Source: a virus
IMG/VR virus record: IMGVR_UViG_3300025785_000080
Location: 1 to 26,146 of that record
Length of the DNA stretch: 26,146 nt
Reading direction: 5' to 3' (one strand)
Shown here: in pieces, positions 1-9,922 of the stretch
How the letters are laid out: the number at the start of each line of letters is the position of its first letter
How positions within the stretch are numbered: the first letter of the stretch is position 1
Notes under the pieces: model-generated
What the model saw: only the letters and a program-made list of their open reading frames with translations
Database searches by the model: none
Told to the model about the DNA's origin: nothing
Made by a program: the position numbers and the translations under genes

Positions 1-1277
1 GAAGAACCATTTGAACCAGATGTACCTGAAGAACCATTACTACCACTAGTTCCCGATGTTCCAGAAGAACCATTTGAACCAGATGTTCCACTTGTTCCTG
101 AAGAACCATTTGACCCACTACTACCTGAAGTTCCTGAACTACCTGAAGTTCCTGAACTACCTGAAGTTCCTGAACTACCTGATGTACCTGAATTTCCACT
201 AGATCCATTACTACCTGATGTTCCCGAAGAACCATTCGATCCAGATGTACCTGAAGATCCATTTGAACCTGATGTGCCTGATGTTCCTGAAGAACCATTT
301 GAACCAGATGTACCTGAAGAACCATTACTACCACTTGTTCCTGAAGAACCATTTGAACCATTTGAACCAGATGTACCACTTGTCCCTGTACTACCTGAAG
401 TCCCCGAACTACCAGAAGTACCTGAACTACCTGAAGTTCCTGAACTACCTGATGAACCACTTGTTCCTGAACTTCCGTTAGAACCATTACTACCACTTGT
501 TCCTGATGTTCCTGAAGAACCATTTGAACCAGATGTACCACTTGTTCCACTACTACCTGAAGTTCCTGAAATACCGCTTGTTCCTGATGATCCATTAGAT
601 CCTGAAGAACCACTTGTTCCTGAAGAACCAGACGTACCACTTGTTCCTGTACTACCTGAAGTTCCTGAACTACCTGAAGTTCCTGAACTACCTGAGTTAC
701 CTGAACTACCACTTGAACCTGAGGTACCTGATGAACCTGAACTACCACTTGAACCTGAGGTACCTGATGAACCTGAAAAACCTGATGTTCCTGAGCTTCC
801 GCTACTACCATTAGAACCTGATGTGCCTGAGCTGCCAGACGTACCTGAATAACCTGAACTACCACTAGTACCCGATGTACCAGTACTACCACTAGATCCA
901 GATGTACCATTTACACCTGAAGTTCCTGAGCTACCTGAAGTTCCCGAACTACCTGATGAACCATCAGAACCACTTGTTCCACTAGTACCTGAGTTACCTG
1001 AACTACCACTTGAACCTGAGGTACCTGATGAACCTGAACTACCTGAAGTACCCGAACTACCTGATGTTCCTGAACTACCTGATGTTCCTGAACTACCTGA
1101 TGTTCCACTCAAACCTGAAGTACCACTTGTACCAGTTAATCCCGATGAACCACTAGTACCACTTGTTCCTGATGTTCCTGTAGAACCAGACGTTCCACTC
1201 GAGCCGCTTGTGCCTGAAGAACCTGAAGTCCCATTGATTCCTGAACTTCCTGAAGTACCACTAGTACCTGAAGTACC
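1..1277 (-). repeat. collagen-like Gly-X-Y array 2 (at least 142 triplets, continues off the edge)
   Basis: This is the same triplet pattern as array 1, in the same reading frame, after the internal globular domain. It is rich in short DNA-level repeats, for example an 18-nt unit encoding two GSS/GTS triplets several times around 124-180, and a 36-nt unit repeated at 709 and 745. The array is cut by the window edge. Confidence 0.9.
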
Positions 1278-4004
1278 TGAAGGTGCATTGAATGAAGTTA
1301 TAATATAAGAATAATTTGATGTTCCTTCGGTATAATATGTGAAAGTAATATCGGAATTATTGTGATTATTAGTGTAAAACTCAACATAAATTCTATCTGA
1401 TAAATCCAAATCTACTCCTGAGTAAAATGAATCAAAGAAATAAGAAAAAGGTAAAGATGTGTTATTTAAGATAACTACTCCTGAAGTGAATAATAAAGTG
1501 GATGTTCCTCCTGAAGTATATTTATAAATTTTTGCATAAACATCAATATCTGTCGCATTAGAATCATTACAAGTTATATTCAAATCAAAACTCCACACTC
1601 CTGCAGGAATGAAATCTGCGTCAGGAAAACCCGAATCAGTAGCATAACTTGCAAATAAAATATTATTAGTATTTCCACTAGCAGTAACAACAATACTTTG
1701 TTGTGAAGCTGTACTAGCAGTTGTAGACATTTCTTTGTATGTTGGGGTACCAAATGGAGAATTAGTATTTAATGATTGATTTAAATAATAAATCTGTCCT
1801 CCTGAAATACCGTCTCTACCGTTATTACCTGAAGTACCAGATGTACCACTTGTACCATTTGAACCAGATGTGCCACTAGTACCTGACGTACCATTACTTC
1901 CTGAACTTCCCGATGTTCCTGAAGAACCATCTGATCCTGAGGTGCCACTAGTACCTGATATTCCTGAAGAACCTGATGTACCACTTGTTCCACTAATACC
2001 TGAAGTACCTGATGAACCAGATGTGCCTGAAGAACCTGATGTACCTGAAGAACCTGATGAACCTGAAGAACCGGAATTTCCACTTGAACCACTTGAACCT
2101 GAGGAACCAGAAGTACCATTCGAACCTGAACTACCACTTGTTCCTGATATTCCTGAACTACCATCTGTTCCACTTGTACCCGATGTTCCGTCTATTCCAC
2201 TACTACCACTTGACCCTGATGTTCCTGAGGAACCAGAAGTGCCACTTGAACCTGAAGAACCACTACTACCACTTGACCCTGATGTTCCTGAGGAACCAGA
2301 AGTGCCACTTGAACCTGAAGTTCCGTCTATACCAGATGTTCCCGAAGAACCTGAATTTCCTGAAGTACCTGATGTTCCTGAAGAACCGCTATTACCTGAA
2401 CTACCATTAGAACCTGATGTACCAGAAGAACCTGAAGTACCGCTTGAACCTGAATCACCACTTGAACCTGAAGTTCCGTCTATACCAGATGAACCGCTAG
2501 TTCCTGATGAACCACTATCACCAGATGTACCGTCGGAACCCGAAGTACCATCTGTTCCTGATGAACCACTTGTTCCATTTGTCCCATTTAAACCAGATGT
2601 ACCTGAACTTCCGCTTGAACCTGAATTTCCTGAAGTACCAGATGAACCTGAACTTCCTGAAATACCTGAACTTCCTGAAGTTCCTGATGAACCCGACGTT
2701 CCTGAGGAACCAGATTCACCCGATGTTCCCGAAGAACCTGAAGTTCCATCTATACCCGAAGATCCAGATGTACCATCAACACCACTTATTCCTGAGCTTC
2801 CTGAACTTCCATCAGTACCTGAAGTACCTGATGTACCATCAGTACCAGAAGAACCCGAAGTACCATTTATACCACTTGTTCCTGAAGAACCTGAATTTCC
2901 TGAAGTGCCTGATGAACCAGAAGACCCTGAACTACCTGAAATACCAGAAGTACCACTTGAACCTGATGTTCCACTTGAACCTGAAGTACCACTTGAACCT
3001 GAAGTACCACTTGTACCTGATGATCCATTCAAACCAGATGAACCACTTGTTCCTGAAGAACCACTATCACCCGATGAACCATTTGTTCCTGAAGTACCGT
3101 CTGTTCCTGATGAACCACTTGTACCATTTGTTCCATCTAAACCACTTGTTCCTGAACTTCCTGATAAACCAGAACTTCCTGATGAACCAGAAGAACCTGA
3201 ACTTCCTGATGAACCAGACGTTCCACTCGAACCCGATGTTCCTGAGGATCCAAATGTTCCAGATGAACCTGAGCTACCTGAACTTCCGCTTGAACCTGAA
3301 CTTCCATCTGTTCCTGATGTTCCATCTATACCTGAAGTACCTGAAGAACCCGAAGTACCATCAATACCATTTATTCCTGATGTTCCTGAACTTCCATCGG
3401 TACCAGATGAACCATTCAAACCACTACTACCTGACGTACCACTAGTTCCTGATGTATTCGAATTTCCTGTTTGAAATATTCTCCAATTTGCATTGCTTCT
3501 TGTTATTCCACTTACTCCTTCAATTGTTGAACCAGACCAAGCAGAAAACAATGCGTGACCTGATGCTTTTTCAACTCCACCTACTCTATCTGATACGGTA
3601 TAACTTGTACTAGTTGATGTTATACATCCATCTGTTAATGCATTATTAAATAAGGTTTCATAATTATCAATTTGAAATTGGTAAACAGTTTGTGTTTCAT
3701 TAACATAAACTAACATACCAATTCTTCTTCTTCCAGAAGAAATTCCATCATTATTAAGTGTTAATCTATCTGTAAGTGCACCTGTAGGTCTAATATAAAG
3801 ACTAATCGGAATTGTATTTCCTGAATAATTTATATTTCCTGTTGCACCGTGTGTTGAAAAGTTTAAATCAGATAATAACCAAACTTCCATATAACCACCA
3901 ATGTTTAATACACTAAATGTATTACCATTTGTGTCTGTTGGGTTTACAGAATATGCGAATTGATTTATATTACCTGTTAATGGATTTTGATAATTAAAGC
4001 TCAT
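1..4004 (-). CDS. collagen-like tail fibre/adsorption protein (partial, C-terminus beyond window)
   Basis: One reading frame stays open from the ATG at 4004 to the window edge. I followed it codon by codon through 1263-1811 and 3423-3490 and spot-checked it elsewhere; it has at least 1334 codons and its stop lies outside. Layout: residues 1-179 are a non-repetitive head; about 180-735 are Gly-X-Y triplets, mostly G-T-S, G-S-S and G-S-N; about 736-909 are a globular, Asn/Ser/Thr/Tyr-rich domain that begins GGQIYYLNQS; from 910 to the edge there are more Gly-X-Y triplets. Proline is almost absent from the triplets. Collagen-like arrays are known in phage tail and side fibres, so an elongated trimeric virion fibre is the likely role (inference). 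The start is preceded by AT-rich sequence without a Shine-Dalgarno site. It is the last gene visible in the tail block, 42 nt after the preceding stop. The receptor-binding part may lie in the missing C-terminus. Confidence 0.85.
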   Translation of the reverse strand, partial: MSFNYQNPLTGNINQFAYSVNPTDTNGNTFSVLNIGGYMEVWLLSDLNFSTHGATGNINYSGNTIPISLYIRPTGALTDRLTLNNDGISSGRRRIGMLVYVNETQTVYQFQIDNYETLFNNALTDGCITSTSTSYTVSDRVGGVEKASGHALFSAWSGSTIEGVSGITRSNANWRIFQTGNSNTSGTSGTSGSSGLNGSSGTDGSSGTSGINGIDGTSGSSGTSGIDGTSGTDGSSGSSGSSGSSGSSGTFGSSGTSGSSGTSGSSGSSGSSGSSGSSGLSGSSGTSGLDGTNGTSGSSGTDGTSGTNGSSGDSGSSGTSGSSGLNGSSGTSGTSGSSGTSGSSGTSGSSGTSGISGSSGSSGSSGTSGNSGSSGTSGINGTSGSSGTDGTSGTSGTDGSSGSSGISGVDGTSGSSGIDGTSGSSGTSGESGSSGTSGSSGTSGSSGISGSSGSSGTSGNSGSSGSSGTSGLNGTNGTSGSSGTDGTSGSDGTSGDSGSSGTSGSSGIDGTSGSSGDSGSSGTSGSSGTSGSNGSSGNSGSSGTSGTSGNSGSSGTSGIDGTSGSSGTSGSSGTSGSSGSSGSSGSSGTSGSSGTSGSSGSSGIDGTSGTSGTDGSSGISGTSGSSGSNGTSGSSGSSGSSGNSGSSGSSGSSGTSGSSGTSGSSGTSGISGTSGTSGSSGISGTSGTSGSDGSSGTSGSSGSNGTSGTSGTSGSNGTSGTSGTSGNNGRDGISGGQIYYLNQSLNTNSPFGTPTYKEMSTTASTASQQSIVVTASGNTNNILFASYATDSGFPDADFIPAGVWSFDLNITCNDSNATDIDVYAKIYKYTSGGTSTLLFTSGVVILNNTSLPFSYFFDSFYSGVDLDLSDRIYVEFYTNNHNNSDITFTYYTEGTSNYSYIITSFNAPSGTSGTSGTSGSSGINGTSGSSGTSGSSGTSGSTGTSGTSGTSGSSGLTGTSGTSGLSGTSGSSGTSGSSGTSGSSGTSGSSGSSGTSGSSGSSGNSGTSGTSGSDGSSGSSGTSGSSGTSGVNGTSGSSGSTGTSGTSGSSGYSGTSGSSGTSGSNGSSGSSGTSGFSGSSGTSGSSGSSGSSGTSGSSGSSGNSGSSGTSGSSGTSGSTGTSGTSGSSGTSGSSGSNGSSGTSGISGTSGSSGTSGTSGSNGSSGTSGTSGSNGSNGSSGTSGSSGSSGTSGSSGTSGSSGTSGSTGTSGTSGSNGSNGSSGTSGSNGSSGTSGSNGSSGTSGTSGSNGSSGTSGSNGSSGTSGSNGSSGNSGTSGSSGTSGSSGTSGSSGTSGSSGSNGSSGTSGTSGSNGSSGTSGTSGSNGSSGTSGSNGS
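1800..3467 (-). repeat. collagen-like Gly-X-Y array 1 (about 185 triplets)
   Basis: The minus strand encodes a nearly unbroken 9-nt periodicity of Gly-X-Y codons, with Gly as GGT, GGA or GGC, X usually Thr, Ser, Leu or Ile, and Y usually Ser or Asn. The only break I noticed is near the start, where Asn replaces a Gly at about residue 183. Synonymous codons are shuffled, so most of the array is old, but 2197-2322 holds a recent 63-nt tandem duplication. Confidence 0.9.
2197..2322 (-). repeat. perfect 63-nt tandem duplication inside the collagen array
   Basis: The 63-nt block at 2197-2259 is followed directly by a copy at 2260-2322. Sixty-one of the bases match in order, and the copies diverge only at the last two positions. 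The unit is 21 codons, or seven Gly-X-Y triplets, so frame and triplet phase are kept. Confidence 0.85.
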
Positions 4005-4022
4005 TTAAATTTTATATTTTAC

Positions 4023-4037
4023 TTATATCATAAATAT
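4023..4037 (-). promoter_or_regulatory. AT-rich leader motif before the collagen-like gene
   Basis: The minus strand reads ATATTTATGATATAA here, 18 nt before the ATG at 4004. It differs by two bases from a 15-nt sequence found before the genes starting at 8968 and 19409. It could be a phage promoter element or an AU-rich translation enhancer; the sequence alone does not decide. The 4005-4046 gap contains no convincing hairpin. Confidence 0.25.
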
Positions 4038-4046
4038 TAATTTTTA

Positions 4047-7000
4047 TTAGAAACCATTGGCTCTAAAATAATAATCGTGATTACTTGGTGTATTTGGTAC
4101 CCCTGCATTCCAACCATTACCATTTGATTCAAGATACATTCTATAATGTCCATTTGTCCAGTTCGATCCCGTATAGTTAATATCAATTGCACTAATACCC
4201 GGATCAACTTGTGTTGTATTAAGTGCTGTTGGTAAACTTTGATAATTTATTCCAAACGTTTTATAAACTGTATTATTTGTCAATGATATTGGAACTAAAT
4301 AAGCAAAATTTACGATACCTTTAATTGTACCTTGTGGTACTTTAGTTGTTTCTACTAAATAAGTATTTATTGGGTTGCCATATGTATCAGTTCCACCATT
4401 TGCTTGTGGTACTACTTGTTGAATAGCATTTGTAACATTTGTTGTTCCTGTAACAAAACCTGGCCAATCCATCCAAATTGCCAAATCAGTAGCGTTAATT
4501 CCTAATAATCCTGATGCAGCAAGTCCATACCAACCATTAACAGAGTTTGCTAACATATATGAACCTATATCAGAATTATTTGGACCTGTAAATAATGAAT
4601 CATCATTAGATTCCATAAACAATATACCAGTACTTAAAGCTGGTGTTGAACTAGGTGTTACTGTAGGTGTCATAGTTGGAGTTATACTTGGTGTAGGACT
4701 TAACGTTGGTGTATTAGTAATCGTTATTGTAGGTGTAACTGTTGGTGTATTTGTAGGCGTAGTTGTAGGTGTTCCTGTATTCGTTAAGGTTGGGGTTACA
4801 CTTGGAGTATTTGTAAATGTCACACTCGGAGTAACCGTTGGTGTATTCGTCGGTGTAGTTGTAGGTGTATTAGTTGGGCTACCAGTTGGTGTGTTAGTTG
4901 GTGTATTAGTTGGTGTATTAGTCAATGTGATAGTAGGTGTAGGTGTAATAGTTGAAGTTACACTCGGTGTTGGTGTATGTGTTGGTGTTTTAGTTACAGT
5001 AACAGTTGGAGTCACTGTTGGAGTATTAGTTGGTGTTACTGTAGGTGTTGCAGTATTAGAAGGTGTTGGGGTTGGTGTTGTTGGAGTAGTATTAACCACT
5101 AAAGTACCTCCTGAAATAGTACAGAATGGTGGCAATATGCTTGATACTACTGATAATAAAAATTCGAAACTTTTTATTGTACAATCATTAGGACCATATT
5201 TGTATGATGTGAATTTAATTTTTTCTGTTCCATTTGTATCGGTATAAAAATTATATGACATTATAGGACTAATAGTTGTTGACCCACTTGTTTGTGGTAA
5301 ATAACCATTAAGTACTCCAACAGCATCTCTTGTATAACCTGAATGAGTGTTGATATAATTAACTGTATTTACTATGGCCGTTTTCCATAATTCTTTTATT
5401 ATATTTTCATTTTCACTATATGTGACATACGGTGGTTCAAATTCTGAAGTTTCATATAATTTTGTAGAACCTGTGACAAATGTTTGATTATTAATTATAG
5501 TTGTTCCTGTAATATTAGTGGCGCCACTAATCATAACACAACAAGTAGCATCTCCACTATAAACAATACCATTGATATCAAAATTTGGATAAAATTCGAT
5601 TGCTTTCAAATGGTCACAAGTTGGCACATCTGCTATTGAATTATTTATATCATCTTCAAAGGTTTGATCAGATGGATACACATCTTCTGTTAATGTTTCT
5701 GGTTGACAACCATACTGATATTGATATTTCGATCTTCTAATTATATTATTTTGTACTAAGTTACCGCCCGTCCACAATGTTGTGGCAGGAATAACTTGAT
5801 CTAAAACTTGCATCCAATAAGGACTCATTCGTGTAATAAAATCGCTCAAATCCGCAAGCTTATATGGCGTGAAACTTGTGTTGTTTATATATGAATGATA
5901 AACATCTTCTAATCTTATATAATTCTTTCTATATTTTATTGTATTAGAATTAATAATTTGTTCGCTCAAAACATTGTCAATAAATTGTGCAAATGTTAAA
6001 CCTGTCTGTGGTGTTAGTTGATTTTCGGAACCAAAATACAATAATAAATTTCTTGATTTGGTATAAACATCATACTCTACTCCTTGAGATGGTGATAAGT
6101 AAACACTTATATTTTTTCTTGGTAAAGTGAATGGTGATAATTCATTCAGAATTTCGTTTTGTTCGTTATTTATTTCACTTTCTAATTGATAACCAGTTTT
6201 TAAACCTGGTAATGTTCTATATATATCATAATAATCTTCACCATATGTATATGGTGCATTTTTTGTTATGATATATTTTGTATAACCTGTTAAAACTGAA
6301 TTATCAGTATCAATAACTAAAGGAGATCTATGTTCTGAAGTTAAATCATACCAACCTGAACCTTTTTGAAAGAATACATCGCTAGTAGGGTCAAACGCGC
6401 TTTGTGGAAAATAGTTATTATTTATATCCACAGGATATCCTGAATAATTGAAACTTGTATAACCAGTTGTACCTGAAATATTATAGATATAGTTAGTCGA
6501 ATCAAATATACCATTATTATGTACTAATGTTCCTGAAATGGCACCATAGATATCTTCTTCTAAATTGAATGATTTTGGGAATTTAGTAATTGTATAAATG
6601 TATTCATTAATATTAATTAATGGTTCAGGAGCACCTAAAAATCTTAAGAAAAATTCAATAGAATTTCTTGTTCCTTTTGATTTATATATGTAAGCTAAAT
6701 TTACTAATAGTCTTCTGTAAAATTCATATTCAGCTTCAATTAATGTTTTACCAACACTTGTTCCATCATACTGAGCTGCATTTCTTGAATATAAAGTTTT
6801 ATCAAGTGTTTTCTCATCAAATAAATTAACCGTATCTAAACCCAAATTAGATGATAAATTTTTTAACAATACATCAGGTAAATTATTAATTCCATCATAA
6901 CTTATGTTTCTCATATAAGCTATGTTATCAATATATTTTTTTACTTCGTCAAAACTTTGACCATAGATTTGTAAAATAGATTGAAATTTTTGGTCAGGTG

Positions 7001-8048
7001 TATCATATTCAATTAAAGAATTTGAAGTTAAAAAATTAATAATTAAATTTGATTTATAATCATCAATAATATTAGCAGTATTGCTCAGATTATTTGTATA
7101 TATGTTATAATCAATTCCTATAATTTGAATATTCCAACCGTCCTTTGCTACGGGCCAAGTATGTTGAATAGGTTGTAAAGTTTCTGCTGAACCATCATAA
7201 CTTGGTAATGGAACTTGAAACGTTGCAGTATAAATAGGAGTTGTATGTCTATTTAATAAACAACTTTGTAAATCATCTAAACCATTATAAAATGTTTCAA
7301 CTAAACTATCATTTGGTCTAATTAAAAAACCATCGTTAAATGTTGTATTTCCACTGAATGGGTTACCGGCCACATTAACAGTAATCACATTCTGAAAATT
7401 CGGTTCAACATAACCAATAACATTGTAAGTGTCACCACTTATATCAAGAACATAATTTAAATAAGCTGAGTAAAAATTAGCTATTGGATTATTAGTTTCA
7501 GGTATTATTTGACTACCGGGTGAACTTATAACAATATCCAAAGGATTATAGAATTTAGCTGCTTCTATATTAAGTGTAGTAAATTTTAAATTACTATTAT
7601 AACTTATGTTAAAAGCCGTATATGTGTTTGTACCTTTATTAGAAGATGGGTCAACATATAATGCTGCAGGAAAACTATCAATAATTTGTTTTATATCTAA
7701 AGAAATTCTACTTGCTAAAGAACCAAATAATGAATTAGCACCAGCATCTGCTTTTGAATTATTAAAGACAATTTGTTGGTCGATCTGTTCTTGTGTTTGT
7801 GTTGTAACACCGCTCACTTGAACATTTAAATTATCAAAATTAAAGAATTTAGAAAACGCACCCGTTTTGAATGTTTTGTTGTCTTTTTGAACCACAACAT
7901 TATCCAATGCAAAATTAGTATTCGTTAATTGTGATGTACCGTTTGTGATTTGAACACCAACTAACTGGTCAGCGAAGGTATCAGCTCCGCTTGCCGCTAA
8001 TCTTGGGTCGATTACTCTTGCTGTGTATGTATTTCCTGTTGTTCCCAT
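4047..8048 (-). CDS. large tail/baseplate protein with tail-protein-I-like motif and Thr-Pro linker
   Basis: This is a 1333-residue virion protein (inferred from context). Residues 1-440 are not recognisable. Around 440-485 there is a segment with [18 protein letters not shown], which resembles a motif of the tail protein I / baseplate wedge family that usually follows the gp6/J gene. That link is my inference, and the homologue would normally sit directly after gp6, whereas here five genes intervene. Residues about 985-1135 are a low-complexity Thr-Pro linker ([10 protein letters not shown]-like units), and 1136-1333 form a separate Gly/Asn/Thr-rich C-terminal domain. A flexible spacer carrying a distal domain fits a fibre attachment or adsorption role. 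The start overlaps the previous stop by one base (TAATG), which points to translational coupling. No signal peptide or membrane segment was seen. Confidence 0.75.
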   Translation of the reverse strand: MGTTGNTYTARVIDPRLAASGADTFADQLVGVQITNGTSQLTNTNFALDNVVVQKDNKTFKTGAFSKFFNFDNLNVQVSGVTTQTQEQIDQQIVFNNSKADAGANSLFGSLASRISLDIKQIIDSFPAALYVDPSSNKGTNTYTAFNISYNSNLKFTTLNIEAAKFYNPLDIVISSPGSQIIPETNNPIANFYSAYLNYVLDISGDTYNVIGYVEPNFQNVITVNVAGNPFSGNTTFNDGFLIRPNDSLVETFYNGLDDLQSCLLNRHTTPIYTATFQVPLPSYDGSAETLQPIQHTWPVAKDGWNIQIIGIDYNIYTNNLSNTANIIDDYKSNLIINFLTSNSLIEYDTPDQKFQSILQIYGQSFDEVKKYIDNIAYMRNISYDGINNLPDVLLKNLSSNLGLDTVNLFDEKTLDKTLYSRNAAQYDGTSVGKTLIEAEYEFYRRLLVNLAYIYKSKGTRNSIEFFLRFLGAPEPLININEYIYTITKFPKSFNLEEDIYGAISGTLVHNNGIFDSTNYIYNISGTTGYTSFNYSGYPVDINNNYFPQSAFDPTSDVFFQKGSGWYDLTSEHRSPLVIDTDNSVLTGYTKYIITKNAPYTYGEDYYDIYRTLPGLKTGYQLESEINNEQNEILNELSPFTLPRKNISVYLSPSQGVEYDVYTKSRNLLLYFGSENQLTPQTGLTFAQFIDNVLSEQIINSNTIKYRKNYIRLEDVYHSYINNTSFTPYKLADLSDFITRMSPYWMQVLDQVIPATTLWTGGNLVQNNIIRRSKYQYQYGCQPETLTEDVYPSDQTFEDDINNSIADVPTCDHLKAIEFYPNFDINGIVYSGDATCCVMISGATNITGTTIINNQTFVTGSTKLYETSEFEPPYVTYSENENIIKELWKTAIVNTVNYINTHSGYTRDAVGVLNGYLPQTSGSTTISPIMSYNFYTDTNGTEKIKFTSYKYGPNDCTIKSFEFLLSVVSSILPPFCTISGGTLVVNTTPTTPTPTPSNTATPTVTPTNTPTVTPTVTVTKTPTHTPTPSVTSTITPTPTITLTNTPTNTPTNTPTGSPTNTPTTTPTNTPTVTPSVTFTNTPSVTPTLTNTGTPTTTPTNTPTVTPTITITNTPTLSPTPSITPTMTPTVTPSSTPALSTGILFMESNDDSLFTGPNNSDIGSYMLANSVNGWYGLAASGLLGINATDLAIWMDWPGFVTGTTNVTNAIQQVVPQANGGTDTYGNPINTYLVETTKVPQGTIKGIVNFAYLVPISLTNNTVYKTFGINYQSLPTALNTTQVDPGISAIDINYTGSNWTNGHYRMYLESNGNGWNAGVPNTPSNHDYYFRANGF
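4645..5095 (-). repeat. Thr-Pro low-complexity linker coding repeat
   Basis: About 450 nt encode alternating Thr-Pro with Val, Asn, Ser and Ile at the variable places. Short direct repeats are visible, such as a 12-nt unit encoding NTPT in a row at about 4890-4920. The antisense frame at 4891-5247 is open only because of this repeat. The region joins two folded parts of the 1333-residue protein. Confidence 0.85.
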
Positions 8049-8968
8049 TATTGTGATGTAATACTATTGAAACTTAATGTTTGATCGATTTGAGTTTTTA
8101 GTTCTCTAATTTCAAATAACGTATCGCCATAAGTGTCATTAATTTCGTATAGATTGTATTGTTTATAAATGTTATTATTACTGTCATAGATTGTATAAAC
8201 ACCTTCAGCTACTGCTTTACTTTGATTTCCGTAAAGAGCATAAGCTAATGTTGATGTGTCATATTCAACCATTTCTATTTCAATAGTTGTAGGGTTTACA
8301 AACGTATTTGTTAAAATAATTTTTTGATTTGGTACACCAATATTTGGGACCGTATTAGGTTTACTCGACGGAGCCGAAGATGGTGTTATTGTTAAAAACA
8401 TCAAATTAGTTGGCGCGTCGCTATATTGATAACGTATTACTTTTTGTGTTGTACTAGAAACGTTCGACGTTACAGGTTGACAATAAAAAGAAGACGTAAC
8501 AATGGTATAAAAATTCGGTATCTTTTTACTCGTATTCGTATCCAAATATTCTATTCTATATCCAATTAATCCTTGTGGTGTAAATTTAGCGACATCTGTT
8601 GCTGAAATGTTACTTAAATCAATAACCAAACCTCTAACTGAAGGTAAAGAAGCTAAAATACCACAATCGGTAATCAAAGTTCTTATTTGTTTTGGTCTGA
8701 TATGGATTGTATAATAACCAAATTCACTAAAATCTGAAGATTGTAGTTGTAAATTATATAAACCACCTAAAATTTCTACTCCAGGAGCTACAGTATCCGT
8801 AGTTGTTTGAGAGTTATGATATACAGGAGTTAATATCGTCGCAGGTGACAATGCTTTTAATGTCACGGGTGCGGTTGTGGTTAAACCACTAACATAATAG
8901 TAAAAAATATCAACGTCTTCTGGTGATACATCACTTGGTCTTATTACTCCGTAAGTTCCTATTGCCAT
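8048..8968 (-). CDS. unknown virion-associated protein (306 aa)
   Basis: I do not recognise this protein. It has 306 residues, begins [20 protein letters not shown], and is rich in Thr, Ser, Val and Ile, as expected of a mostly beta-strand structural protein. It has no signal peptide, no membrane segment and no catalytic motif that I can see. Residues about 55-160 look like the best-folded block, followed by a Ser/Pro-rich stretch near 205-215 that may be a hinge. The gene sits between other tail genes: 24 nt after the 309-residue gene, and with its TAA overlapping the next ATG by one base. By position it is likely a baseplate or fibre-connector protein (inference only). The start is preceded by GTGT and an AT-rich motif, with no Shine-Dalgarno site. 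Confidence 0.7.
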   Translation of the reverse strand: MAIGTYGVIRPSDVSPEDVDIFYYYVSGLTTTAPVTLKALSPATILTPVYHNSQTTTDTVAPGVEILGGLYNLQLQSSDFSEFGYYTIHIRPKQIRTLITDCGILASLPSVRGLVIDLSNISATDVAKFTPQGLIGYRIEYLDTNTSKKIPNFYTIVTSSFYCQPVTSNVSSTTQKVIRYQYSDAPTNLMFLTITPSSAPSSKPNTVPNIGVPNQKIILTNTFVNPTTIEIEMVEYDTSTLAYALYGNQSKAVAEGVYTIYDSNNNIYKQYNLYEINDTYGDTLFEIRELKTQIDQTLSFNSITSQ

Positions 8969-8972
8969 ACAC

Positions 8973-8987
8973 TTTTATTATAAATAT
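8973..8987 (-). promoter_or_regulatory. AT-rich leader motif before the 306-residue gene
   Basis: The minus strand reads ATATTTATAATAAAA, 4 nt before the ATG at 8968. The same 15 bases occur before the thioredoxin start (19418-19432). It includes a TATAAT-like core that could serve as a promoter -10 element, but the short distance to the ATG would leave almost no leader, so an AU-rich translation element is an equal possibility. Confidence 0.25.
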
Positions 8988-8992
8988 AATTT

Positions 8993-9922
8993 TTATTGTT
9001 TTTGAATATTATAATATCCATTTCCATAGATTTCTAATAAACCATTATTATCAATTTCACTTAACCTGAGGGTTGTTTCTAAAACACTTTGTTGTCCTCT
9101 TTTGATGAAAACATCAGAATATATAACTGGATCATCTATAAAACCTATAAAATGTTCGTTTCTAGTAATCATATCGTTAAAAACAGTCTCCATATAAAAA
9201 TCTGAAGTGCTTCCCGTGATTTGAGTAATACCATCAGGATAATCAAAATAATGTAGATTGTCAATCGTATATGCGGTATATATAGTTGTTCCACCATCAG
9301 TTGAACCAGTAGTTGTTCCTGAATAACCGCCTCCATAAAGTTGAAATTGATTCACCCTACTTCTACCGAATGCCATAAAATTGAATGTAGTATAACCTGT
9401 GTTATTTGTATAATTCAAATCATTTAAATAATCTTGAGTTTGTCCTGTAATATGTGTATATGGAATCGTAAAACCACTAAATGTTCCTAACGGATTTATT
9501 GGATTATATACTTCAGCAGGAATTGGTAATGCTATCTTTTTTTCAACTACCTGATTTGACCACGGAGAATTCAAACTAATTGATACTGTATAAATTCCTG
9601 AACCTGTATAGGTATGAGTTGCTGATGATAATAAATTACTATCAGTAACAGGTAAATCACTTGAGGAACCGTCGCCCCAATTTAAAGTAAAAACAGCCTC
9701 TGTTATCGATCTCAAAGCTGTCGCATCTGCTGTATTAAAAACTGTTAAAATTGTATTACCGGTATTTGCTGAATATGTGAAATCACATAAATGATTTTCA
9801 ATACCAACATTACCATCAAAACCAACCATAACACCCATTTCGTCGATGGTGTTATCTAACCAAACAGGAATATTGTAAGTCGAACCTGAAATATGTAATA
9901 TTTTATAATAATTTTTATCCAT
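8993..9922 (-). CDS. unknown virion-associated protein with PKD-like domain (309 aa)
   Basis: A PKD-type beta sandwich is visible at about residues 74-120: the WGDGS signature at 82-86 and the closing HTYTGSGIYTVSI strand at 103-115 are both classic for this fold. PKD and other Ig-like domains are frequent in phage tail and capsid decoration proteins and often mediate binding to surface sugars (family knowledge). The rest of the protein is not recognisable; it is rich in Tyr, Thr and Gly. The gene overlaps the preceding gene by one base (TAATG), so it is probably translated by coupling in the tail operon. A role at the baseplate periphery is inferred. Confidence 0.75.
   Translation of the reverse strand: MDKNYYKILHISGSTYNIPVWLDNTIDEMGVMVGFDGNVGIENHLCDFTYSANTGNTILTVFNTADATALRSITEAVFTLNWGDGSSSDLPVTDSNLLSSATHTYTGSGIYTVSISLNSPWSNQVVEKKIALPIPAEVYNPINPLGTFSGFTIPYTHITGQTQDYLNDLNYTNNTGYTTFNFMAFGRSRVNQFQLYGGGYSGTTTGSTDGGTTIYTAYTIDNLHYFDYPDGITQITGSTSDFYMETVFNDMITRNEHFIGFIDDPVIYSDVFIKRGQQSVLETTLRLSEIDNNGLLEIYGNGYYNIQKQ

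Noticed and set aside
1870-3474. Long plus-strand open frame (534 codons) of V-P-E/L-P-D repeats, and similar ones at 274-852, 2012-2410 and 2507-3445
   Set aside because: They are the antisense of Gly-Ser/Thr-Ser codons in the collagen-like gene; the repeat lacks stop codons on both strands. The minus frame has a normal head domain, internal domain and consistent gene direction.
1-4004. Tandem repeats as a CRISPR array
   Set aside because: The repeats have 9-nt codon periodicity inside one open frame and no regular repeat-spacer structure.
4047-4640. Possible diversity-generating retroelement variable region at the end of the 1333-residue protein
   Set aside because: No adenine-biased AAY codon cluster, no template repeat and no reverse transcriptase are visible in the window.
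4891-5247. Plus-strand frame rich in Gly-Val (GVLVGVLV)
   Set aside because: It is the antisense of the Thr-Pro linker in the 1333-residue gene and has no independent support.
8979-8986. T4 late promoter box TATAAATA at 8979-8986, 16690-16697 and 19424-19431
   Set aside because: The box is on the plus strand, whereas all genes lie on the minus strand, where it reads TATTTATA. It cannot drive these genes as a T4-type late promoter.
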